DNA of 21,018 nt, taken from contig JAAAIG010000686.1 of the NCBI GenBank assembly GCA_015852425.1, positions 1 through 21,018 on the forward strand, read 5' to 3'. Below the pieces are notes generated by a model. The model had not been told where the DNA came from and ran no database searches. It saw nothing but the letters and a program-made list of their open reading frames with translations. Positions 1 to 9,200 of this stretch are shown in pieces. Source of the DNA: Gryganskiella cystojenkinii (taxonomy: Eukaryota > Mortierellomycota > Mortierellomycetes > Mortierellales > Mortierellaceae). The stretch's first letter is position 1. Each line of letters begins with the position of its first letter. The position numbers and the translations under genes are program-made.

Positions 1-208
1 TAAAAATAATGACAGTGCTGTCAAGCACTGAAAGTATCCAAGGAAAAATAAGCGGAAAACGGGAAACTATTCAAACATTTTGAGTTAAGGTTTTGACTGA
101 CAGTAAATGGACTGACAGTAAAAACCATAGTGCCCCATACTCTTGTTCCTTGTTCCTCGTTATTTTGTTCCTTGTAATCTTCCTTTATCCTTGTTATCCT
201 AAGGCAAC
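1..208 (+). promoter_or_regulatory. 5' flank of the helical protein gene
   Basis: This is the non-coding region before the ATG at 209. It contains an exact 13-bp direct repeat, GACTGACAGTAAA, at 95-107 and 110-122, separated by two bases. A T/C-rich stretch follows at about 140-200 (repeats of CTTGTTCC and CCTTGTTATCC), which looks like the pyrimidine-rich leader common in fungal promoters. I see no clear TATA box. A regulatory role for the 13-bp repeat is inference only. Confidence 0.35.
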
Positions 209-1126
209 ATGAATCACAGCCAAGTAGTGACATTGCCAATCACGAAACTAGTTGAAACTATTGCAGATATCAACAAGATTTGGGAGCAGATCTATGCAAA
301 GCACAAAAAAGAAATCTGCGAGCTGATTGTAGACGGCTACAATGTCTACATATTGTTCTACAGCTACATGCTTGTTTTGAGGGAGCTCAGCGAGTCCAAT
401 GCGAAAGCCTTAGAAAAAATCATTGATGAGCTTGAGATCGCCAAAGCGGACGGTGGAATCGATGCTGAAGGAGTAAACGAGATCGACATTTTCAGCAAAC
501 AGATTCTTGATTCTATGAAGAGCGAACACAACAAGAACCGTGACATTCATCAGAATATAGTCGAAAATCGCACGCGCATTACCAAGAAAAAACAAGAATT
601 GGGCAACAACGTGATGGTGACGCAGATCAAGACCCTGGGAGGAAGCGTTGTCGGAGGCACCGTGACCGGAGGAGCCATCGCCGGCACTCTAGCGACAGGA
701 GCTGTGATTGGCACGGGCGGAGCTTTGGCAATTGGATTTGTTGTCGGCGCAGGCGTCCTTGGTATTGTCGGCCAAGCATATTCGATGGTGGCAAAGAGCA
801 AGTTCCGCGGGCTGGAGCGTCAACTGAACGAGCTGAATAGCAAGATGGAGCAGCTACAAGAGAGATCGGAGGAATTTTCGGAGCAGACCTCAAGACTTGT
901 GAGCAACATACGTGAGCAGGTGACATGTTCAGAACGTCTTGTCAGAGTGCATAACAGCACCCACAAGCAGCGCGTGATCAACGCAATCACAGATGTAAGC
1001 AAGCAGAGTATGTTGCTGAAGGACGATTTCTGTGCGCTTTCAGCTGCTGCGCTGAAAAACATTACTGATCTGAGAATTATCGTTGCAAGAAACGCACCCG
1101 AAGCGCTGATTACTTATGAAGAGTAG
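209..1126 (+). CDS. Helical protein with central glycine-rich hydrophobic segment (alpha-pore-forming-protein-like)
   Basis: This is an intact, single-exon, 305-residue ORF. The start is the first ATG and has A at -3; the stop is TAG. Residues 1-140 read as long amphipathic helices rich in K, E, I and L. Residues about 143-190 form an almost uncharged stretch rich in G, A, V and T (GG pairs at 144-145, 149-150, 154-155 and 170-171). Residues 195-285 return to charged heptad-like helices, with a likely coiled coil at 200-245. There is no N-terminal signal peptide. Three cysteines (C37, C240, C275) are scattered. The pattern of helix bundle, hydrophobic insertion element and helix bundle is that of alpha-helical pore-forming proteins of the ClyA/HBL/XaxA type, in which the hydrophobic hairpin enters membranes. 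That is a shape resemblance; no signature motif is present. Alternatives are a membrane-associated coiled-coil protein or a self/non-self recognition protein. The gene converges with the decayed gene at 1395-2844. Confidence 0.75.
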   Translation: MNHSQVVTLPITKLVETIADINKIWEQIYAKHKKEICELIVDGYNVYILFYSYMLVLRELSESNAKALEKIIDELEIAKADGGIDAEGVNEIDIFSKQILDSMKSEHNKNRDIHQNIVENRTRITKKKQELGNNVMVTQIKTLGGSVVGGTVTGGAIAGTLATGAVIGTGGALAIGFVVGAGVLGIVGQAYSMVAKSKFRGLERQLNELNSKMEQLQERSEEFSEQTSRLVSNIREQVTCSERLVRVHNSTHKQRVINAITDVSKQSMLLKDDFCALSAAALKNITDLRIIVARNAPEALITYEE

Positions 1127-1147
1127 CCACACTGTCTATCTCCACAA

Positions 1148-1230
1148 CAACAACCTTCCTCCTCACGACAACAGTTCCACCACAGAATAGCAGCAACAAC
1201 CTTTCACCTTACGACAACAGTTCCGCCACA
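1148..1230 (+). repeat. Two-copy imperfect direct repeat, 46-nt period
   Basis: A CA-rich unit beginning CAACAACCTT and ending ACGACAACAGTTCC(A/G)CCACA occurs at 1148-1184 and 1194-1230. It lies directly 3' of the helical protein gene, probably in its 3' UTR. The copies differ at a few positions in the middle. The next few hundred bases (1231-1394) show no gene. Confidence 0.7.
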
Positions 1231-1394
1231 TAACAACAATAACAGCGTCAGTCTTTTCACTTCTTTCTTGTCTACCGTCCTCAATCAATAAAAAATGTCC
1301 TTCCAATATCGCAACTTCTTTTGGTCCCGCGCTCGTACGGAAACAATACCAGTCATCACAAGTGCACTGAAGACTGTATTACTGGAACAGTAAC

Positions 1395-2844
1395 CTATAC
1401 CTGTATCACAAGGGTTCTGGTTTGATCAGGTATCGTAGCAGTGACCGTCGGCCTAGTCGTTGGGGAACCAATCGCGGCGGATACTTGTATGGTTTTGTTT
1501 TGTGCAAGGTATTGACTATAGTTTGAATTTGACAGGATTATACTGGGGATGTTACCAATGCTATTATTAAAGAACAAGAAAGGGGAGGCTTCGTTCTGAA
1601 CTGGCACCAAGTTGGTCGTTGTAGACTGCCTGCGACGGGATTGACATCTGTAAAAGTGTTGTTGCTTTGGCTAGGATCTAACATTACGATGTACTTGAAA
1701 TCTTTTTTTTTTCTTTTTTTTTCTGAAGACAAAAGAAGAAAGGTGAGAAACAAAAAAACAAATGGCAAAGACAATAGAGACCACTTGGCAAGGCGATGTT
1801 GCTTTCTTTCTGGAATCGGAAAGAAAAATTTCCCCACAAACTAAAATGACCTTGTCCCCATCCCGCAGATCTCTGAACCTGTTGAACCCCAACACAGAGA
1901 GGAAAAGGCTCTAGCGGCGAAGACCTTTGGGGTGACTAACGGCGTGGTGATATATGAACTTGTGATAGGTAATCCGAGTAAGCTGGGGGGTTTCACTAGG
2001 CTGTATATCCGTCCGCCTGCATAGGTCAATGCGAGAGTGTCATAAGCAGAGGACTTATTTAAGCAAGTAGCCAACAATCGTAAAACAAAAGAAAAGAAAA
2101 TATACAAGAGGAGATTGTTATTGGCATGACCATTGAACGACCAGAGCACCACATTTTTGGAATGAAGGGTCGTGAAAAAGCACTTTGACAGAGCAAAAAC
2201 CCATCTCCTCCGGGGTTTCTTTTATGGGCCCTTCTTTTATTACCCACTCCCAAAATACATCTTGTATGAGAAGCATTGGCGATGTAGTACTTAAGGTGGA
2301 GACGTAAAATCCTGTTCGGTTGGACACTGAAGTGAGGTACATGACAGTGTTGGTGCCAGAGACAGGACCCTTAAATTGAAAAGCTGACTGGAGACGGGCT
2401 GATCCCAATTATAAGCGGTCGGGTTGGCCACGTCAATTGTAGACCAAGTTCCACCACTCAAGTTGCTGGTCCCAACTGAAGAAGAAAATGGTGGACGGTA
2501 TTGAGCTCCCCGTATGACATTCCGATTGGAGGCAAGCATTGCTTGAGTATCATTGAGCAGAGAGAGTCGAGCGACAATGGTAACAATGCCTTGATCATCA
2601 ACAGCGCAATTGGAAAATTGATTGTTATTAGTCTCGGTCGGGTAGGTCAACAGCTAATAGGAACCAGATACATCGATGGTACTGACAAGAGTCCAAACCA
2701 AATTGGAGAGGTTGGGGGACGGGTTTGTATTGAAGACGATCAAGTAGTTGACACGTCCACTTGGGCTCGCCAGACTAGAGCTTGCGCTGCCGAATCCAAA
2801 GATCCTGTTGCCATCGCTGGCAAAGCACATAGGTGCCAGTATAC
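1395..2844 (-). pseudogene. Decayed gene for a secreted Ser/Thr/Asn-rich protein
   Basis: Read on the minus strand, this region holds a series of protein-like blocks in shifting frames. It begins at 2844 after a plausible splice acceptor (pyrimidine tract ending CAATAG), with residues beginning APMCFASDGNRIFGFGS. That frame runs into an in-frame TAG at about 2651 (probably CAG to TAG) and resumes immediately as LLTYPTETNNNQFSNCAVDD. It continues to about 2400, where a frameshift is needed to reach a block with YLTSVSNRTGFYVSTLS. Further blocks follow at about 2060-1900 (containing LALTYAGGRIYSL), at about 1690-1600, and in another frame at about 1610-1395 (containing SPTTRPTVTATIP). The composition (S, T, N, G and repeated aromatic-rich units) matches a large family of secreted, possibly beta-propeller-like proteins I associate with Mortierella. 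The family name is not certain. At least one nonsense change and two frameshifts argue for a pseudogene rather than a multi-intron gene. Confidence 0.6.
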
Positions 2845-3890
2845 CTATTGTAGAGAGAAAAGGTATGTGTGTTTGTGGGAGGGGCGAAGAGGAAAGGGGA
2901 CAATAACCAAGGGGAGGAGGAGGGGGTCGATGTTCGTATTTGAATTGGACGGCTGTAATGAGGTGTAAGGATTGAGAGTGAAGGGTGGTAGACTTTCAGC
3001 GGCAGACGTTATTTGACTAAGAAACACGAAATTAAATTGGGAAACCCCCCTCAGGAGATTGAATAAGACGAGAGGGAATGCAGTTGAGAGTGAGGTGAGA
3101 TTAAGATGAGAATGCCAAGAGATGAGGAGATGAACCCTGCATCTCACTCTTCCCAACGCGACCAGGCCGAGAATTAAAGTTCGAATGGAACCTTTCCTTG
3201 GTTCTGGTTGTCGTTGCCACCATTTTAAAGTTGAGGACCCCTGGACCGCCGAACAACAAATGCAGCTTCTGCGACAGCCCAAGAAACCTTACCCAAGACA
3301 TGCTTTTCTCCCCTCCCTTTTTGTTCTCCCCATGACACTCAACAGGCCGTTGGACTCTAATTGTTCAAATGAAGCATGGTAGTGAGGAACGCGTGGGCGT
3401 GAGACCGACTAATAATAGAAAGGAAAGCCTTATATCCTTTATCACCTTTTCAAACTGCTTGACAAAAAAACCTCAATATTTTTTATTTTTGCATTAGGAT
3501 CGCTGCGAAACTTCATTTTTGTGCTCTCTTTCGCTCTCGTAACATTTCCCTTGGACCAGGTTTCCCAATCCATATTCATTCACGCTCACACCGTCACTCG
3601 AATCGAGGTTGACTCGATGAGGAGACAGAAAGTTGGCTCAGATCGTACTCCCCTGAGGCCCACTTTCGGAAGGAGCTGGTATTATACAAATCAACCAAGG
3701 GAGGTGACCACGTTTGGTCTTGGATGAGTTGAAAACTGCCAATGCTCCAATTCCATTTCAACAAGCGGCTGTGGTCCAACGGCATCATGAGGGAAGATGG
3801 GCTCTGGGAGTCATGGTCGTGGCAACGCTCCCATCAGTAGCAATAGAAAGACCCATACCCAACTATGCCAATCATGGTGTTGACGAGGCT
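2845..3890. other. Intergenic; possible lost 5' exon and weak coding-like remnant
   Basis: From 2845 to about 3300 the minus strand is C/T-rich and may hold the first intron, leader or lost signal-peptide exon of the decayed secreted-protein gene. I cannot identify a start. An A/T-rich stretch lies at about 3465-3495. On the minus strand, about 3594-3788 reads as an open frame (with DLYNTSSFRKWASGEYDLSQ) that could be the tail of the Crinkler relic to its right. The plus strand of the same segment also reads protein-like, so I make no call. Confidence 0.3.
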
Positions 3891-5098
3891 TTACAACCAA
3901 CAACAACAGGAAGTTGCATAGAGTTTCGAGAAAAGTTCCGAGAATACATCCTTTTTGAACATAAGTGGACAGACCTCGAGTATAGCCCAACTCGCGCTCG
4001 AAAATGTTTGACGACAACCAGGGACCTGCAAACAGTAGTTAAGGAGTAAAAGCAAGGAGAGAATGAGCATAAGGGTCATATTCCATGCGAATGAGCTGGA
4101 CTTTGTTACTCAATCGTTTGGTATCAATAAAACCGGAAAGCTGGCTGAAAGCACTTGATCCAAGATCGCTCTTTGCCGCATTGGAGTAGAATCCTCATAG
4201 GAGGGAGAGCGTCTCTATGACTAAGCGAGTCTTCCACAGCCGAAGACGCCGAATACCGGCAGGTCCTGTGATTGCATGCCCTTCAGTCGTTCCAGTAGCA
4301 TGTTCGATCTAAATCTCACAGGCACGGAATAGTCAACGCTGGACGAAGGGATTGGTAATCTAAAAAGAGGACGCTCGGCCTCCATCCAACATTTTTTGTG
4401 ACGCCTCGCTGTAGGACTTTAGGTAGTCCCTCGATTCCGGTGGTAGTGAGAGGTAGTGTCTGTTCACCCCGCACGTACGCGTCCAGAAATATACACTCAG
4501 GTGATCCTGTTGCGAAGAATCTGTAGGCTTTTTTTTAGATGTCCGCACAGAAGTAGCCTAGGGTATGCATGAAATGAAGGCATTAGAAACAAGAATGATC
4601 TTCATGGGAAGACAATGCGACGCCTTTACATTGCACTCACCCGAGAGCGGCGCGCTAGGACGAGAGTCATGCTGCGAGCGTGGACCAGAACTGGGGCAGA
4701 AAGGGTGCGTGGACTACGTCGGAGAAAATACACGTTTGAAATCAGGTTAGAACAACGAACAAAGCTCATCATGCTCGCAACCATTGGAGAAAAAGCGCGA
4801 GATTACCTGGAGGAGGGCGATGCACGATGATGTGGATTGTTTTCTTTAGCGGCGTTTTTCTTCGAAAACATCGGAGACGTCGTCTGTCTCATCGGCTCCT
4901 CCTTTGACGGGACATCAGCCAGGGACATCTCTTTGGGTTTTTTCTTGGGCGCAACGGGAATCGAAACTTTCCAGAGACTGAGAGCCTTGGCAGTTATGTC
5001 GTCAAAATCAGGGGTCTGCTTGGCCTTGATTGCGTCCTAGGGAGAGGGGTCGATTGTCCATCAACGAGACAGAACAAGTTCAAGCAGTAGTTGATCAT
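3891..5098 (-). pseudogene. Crinkler (CRN) family effector-like protein, decayed
   Basis: Several Crinkler landmarks lie in the correct order on the minus strand. The ATG at 5098 starts MINYCLNLFCLVDGQST, the family's N-terminal opening. A short deletion plus frameshift leads to a block at about 5036 with DAIKAKQTPDFDDITAKALS and then LWKVSIPV, both typical of the N-terminal ubiquitin-like header. A further shift near 4845 gives KKTIHIIVHRPPPG, the header's end. After about 220 bp the minus strand resumes at about 4510 with IFLDAYVRGEQTLPL. It then reads LPVFGVFGCG followed, one frame over, by KTRLVIETLSLL: a Walker A P-loop broken by a frameshift. An in-frame stop then precedes GFYSNAAKSDLGSSAFSQLS. 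The block YCLQVPGCRQTFSSASWAIL follows at about 4045-3950, ending near 3891. Intact family members are much longer. In fungi these are proposed effectors or competition proteins. Multiple stops and shifts make a functional product very unlikely. Confidence 0.75.
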
Positions 5099-6235
5099 GG
5101 TGTTGCGGAGCATCAAAAAAGAAAGATGGAGTGGTAGAGACTGATGATGAAGTGACAGGTACGGATTAAATTGGAGACCCGAGAATGAATGATGAGAAGA
5201 AAGAGAACGAAGGAAGATTAAAAAAAGACCAACGAAAAGGGAATAATGGCAAAGGCGATGAAGAAAGGCGTGGGAGCGATGGCAAAGAGCTTTTTTTTCT
5301 TGACCACAAAATTTTGGCCTGTCGTCTGTTAAGGATGTGGTGGCTTGTAAGGAAGAGGGCGCGCGCGATTTAGGCTCTGAGGGCTGTTGACGACAATTAT
5401 TTGTGCGATCAACGAGTATCGAGGCGAAGTCGAGCCATGGTGACTCCTGCCGCTCGAGATACCACCGACTGGCCAAAAAGCAAGGAAAGGAAAAGACGCT
5501 CCTTAATCTCTTTCTTTCCTCTTTACTTATCAAAGAACAACAATCAGTCTATACACAAAGTATTTCACTCATCGAATGAACAGTATTCCATCAATGCGCG
5601 AATGACCTAGAATGAATGGAATGGACCGAATAGATTTGCATTTCGCAATTCGCTATTGAAATGCTCAAAGCTAACATGCCGACTCTGTTGGAAATTATTG
5701 CCCCTTGTTCCACTTACAGATGACTGTTGGAATTTTTTCTTCCGGAAACAGGTACGCGTGCACGCATTGACCGCTGTCGAAGAAAGGCGTGAATCAGATC
5801 ATGCTCCAGAACCTTATAAAATCCTCGTGTCTCTTCACTAGGACTCTTAGTCCACTCGCCTCGGAAATCAACGACTCCTCTAAGGCTACAGTTTTGGTAA
5901 TCGTGGTCAAAATGACCGTTGTTGAAGCAAAGACTGGAACTGCGGTTCATTTTTTTTTTTTTTTAATCTAATGACAACTCACGATTGATAATGTCTTTAC
6001 TGAATGGTCATAGTTCCCTCGTGACACTGACCAAGACAGTGCCAACAACAAGCCCGTTGTCTCCGTTGCCATTTCCCTCGATTCTTTGGAGGGTATGAGA
6101 GTAGACATGTTGTATCTGGATTGAAGCCACTAGCAGAGCAAAGACAGTGATTGAGATATCATTCCGTTGACTAATTTCACGCTCCTACTCCCACTGCATC
6201 CACTATCCGTACCAATAGTTGGCGATGGCATACAT
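5099..6235. other. Intergenic region between the divergent Crinkler relic and the NRPS gene
   Basis: No convincing gene is visible. The minus-strand open frame at 4994-5533 is continuous but low in complexity; only its last part coincides with the Crinkler header. A T14 run occurs at about 5950. Close to the NRPS a well-formed splice acceptor (CTAAT branch-like sequence, pyrimidine tract, CCAATAG ending at 6218) precedes the first in-frame ATG. A candidate donor, GGGTATGAG, lies at 6091-6099. A non-coding or short first exon with an intron of about 125 nt (6093-6218) is therefore possible. No carrier or adenylation domain motif can be read upstream on the plus strand. Confidence 0.4.
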
Positions 6236-9200
6236 ATGCCTCTGGTCGTTCTTCAGGGTTGCGAGCATAACGATGGCGATCAAGCCAAACTCGATATCAA
6301 GCAGCAGGCCGATACGGCTCTACCTGTCAATGCCACTACTGCTTTGACTAAAGTCATAACCCCGGACATGTTGCCGCTTATCAATCTCACTCAAGAGGAT
6401 ATTGATACCATCATCCAGCAGGTCGCCTACGGTTCAGCGAATATTCAGGACATCTATTCTCTTTCGCCTCTTCAGGAAGGTATTCTCTTTCACCACATCA
6501 TTGCCACCAAAGGCGACCCTTACCTGACACGCAAGTGCATGGTCTTTGATAGCAAAGACATTCTTGACCTGTACCTGGATGCCTATCAAAAGGTCGTTGA
6601 TCGGCACGACATCTTGCGCACAGGCTTCCTCTGGAAGGGCCTCTCTCGATCTGCCCAAGTTGTGTTGCAACGCGCAAAGTTGTGCATCACCAAAGTCGAG
6701 TTGGATCCCATTAACGGTCCAGTACAGGCCCAACTGGTGAAGCTTCTCGATCCCAGAGAACACAGGATCGACCTGACTCAGGCACCGTTGGTCCGATTCA
6801 CGATTTCTCAGGATGTCGATGGTCGATGGGTGGCCGTTGAGGTGATGCACCACCTGATTATCGATCAGTTTTCGGTTCAACAGATCCAGATCGAAGTTCA
6901 GACTATTCTCAATGGCGAAGGTGACAATCTTGGGATTCCTCAGCCTTATCGTAATCTCATTGCCGAAACCCGCTCTATTGCTATGATAGAAGAGCACGAA
7001 GTATTCTTTTCTCGAATGCTGGCCAAGATTGACACTCCCACTCTACCATATGGGCTTTCGGATACTCAGAGGGTTGAACAAACTGAATTCCACCTAACGG
7101 TTTCTCATGAACTGGTTTCTCGATTGCGTCACCGAGGCAAAAGCATGGGAGTCAGTTTTAGCAGAATTTGCCATCTGGCCTGGGCAATTGTCTTGGCGGC
7201 CACTAGTGGGCAGAGCAAGGTCGTGTTCGGCACAGTTGTATCGGGGCGCAGAATGTCCCAATCAGCAAGCCGTGTACTCGGACCTTTCATCAATACCCTA
7301 CCATTCTGCATTAATGTTAAGGACGCTAGTCTTGAGAACACCTTGTTTCGAGTCCAGTCTGAGTTGACCGAGTTGGTGAAACATCAGCATGCCTCTCTGG
7401 CCATCGCCCAACAATACAGCGGTGTCCCGACTGGCACACCTCTGTTCAGCTCTATCTTCAACTACAGACGCAGTAACGATTCAAGCCTGTCCGCAAGCGG
7501 TATCTTGGAAATGGAGGTTCAGGGAATACAGGAGTGCACTAACTACCCAATTTCGATGACAGTCGATGATAGTGCCGAGGTCAAATTGATTTGCCAGGCT
7601 GCAAGAGGAGTTAATTCCATGCATGTCTGCCAGTACATGGAACAGGCTTTGAAAAGCATTGCCAAAGGACTCGACTCGGTGTCAGGAGCATCGGTTCAAG
7701 AGCTCGAGATCTTACCAGATAGAGAGCGTGAACTATTGCTTCGGACCTGGAACGATACTACCATGTCCTATCCTGACCACCTCTGCGTTCATCATCTAAT
7801 CGAGGCCCAAGCTTCAAAGGCGCCATCGGCCGTTGCCGTTGTCTACGAAGGCAAATCATTTACCTACAAAGAGCTGAATGACCGTGCCAACCAATTCGCT
7901 CACCACCTGATAAACCTTGGAGTCAATCCAGACTCTCTCGTAGCTCTTTGTGTTGACCGATCGTTATCCATGATTGTCAGTATCGTTGCTATAATGAAGG
8001 CCGGCGGAGCTTACGTTCCTCTCGATCCTTCATTTGCATCTGATCGACTGACAAGTATTCTTTCTGATGCCGCACCATTGATCTTGGTGGCTGACAAGAC
8101 TGGTTACGAGGCTCTGGGTGGAGATGTTATGGCCTCGCTCACAGTGGTCGATCCGAACTCGAAATTTGATACCCCTGCTGAGAACCCGGTTGTGGATGAC
8201 TTGACGACTGGTCATCTTGCCTATGTCATTTACACCTCGGGATCCAGTGGTAAACCAAAGGGTGTGATGGTCGAGCATCGAGGTCTCACCAACTTTGCTG
8301 TCGGTCATTCAAGGTCACTGGGAATAGATGACACAAGTAGGGTTACCCAGTTCTTTTCTTTTAGTTTCGATGCCAGTGCACTCGAGATTTTCTCAGCTCT
8401 TTGCTTTGGAGGGGTTCTCCACGTCCTTTCGGATCAGACTCGCCATGAACGAAACTTAATCTGGAAGTACTTTGACAAGCACTCAATCACCCATGCGACT
8501 ATGGCACCTTCCGCTCTTCAGGACTGCGAAGGTTTAAGCCCGTTGGCGACACCATTAAGTCTTGTGCTGGGCGGTGAAGCGCTTCCTCCGAGTCTACTGC
8601 AGACTCTGAATGTCTTGATCTCCAACGGTTCGGTGGAGAACTACTATGGACCAACCGAGACCATCATTGCTGCCGTCACCTGGAGATGTCCCAAAGATTT
8701 CCAGGGTGAGATGGTTCCTATTGGTAGACCAACACCGAATAAGAAAGTATATATCTTGGATGAACATGGATCCCCAGTCCCTCTTGGGGTCCAAGGGGAG
8801 CTTTATATTGGAGGTGAGGGTGTGGCTCGAGGTTACCTTAACCGGCCTGAGCTGACCTCCTTTTTGCCTGATCCGTTTTCTGGCAAAGAGGGTGCTCGAA
8901 TGTACAAGACTGGTGATCTTGTTCGCTATCTCCCTGATGGCAACATTGTCTTCATGGGCCGCAATGACCACCAGATCAAGATCAGAGGTTTCCGTGTCGA
9001 GTTGGGCGAGATTGAAACCCGTCTAATTGAACATGCGCTGGTACGCGAGGCCGCTGTATTGACGTTGGGATCAGGAAGTGATGAGAGATTGGTCGCATAC
9101 GTGGTTGCCAATCATGCTGATAACTTGGTTCAAACACTTAGAGACCATCTTGCATCAGTCCTGCCTGAGTACATGGTCCCAGCTGCCTATGTTCAATTAG

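Noticed and set aside
3714..4049. 111-codon plus-strand ORF
   Set aside because: Its right part is antisense to the Crinkler block TFSSASWAIL, and it starts with TTG.
4994..5533. 179-codon minus-strand open frame
   Set aside because: Only its final part (the Crinkler opening) looks like protein. The rest has low-complexity S/L/H composition without motifs.
6167..6235. Earlier NRPS start at 6167
   Set aside because: That codon is TTG and the stretch overlaps a likely splice-acceptor tract; the first ATG at 6236 is preferred.
6434..6997. 187-codon minus-strand open frame
   Set aside because: It is wholly antisense to the dual C domain of the NRPS, whose sense frame carries all expected motifs.
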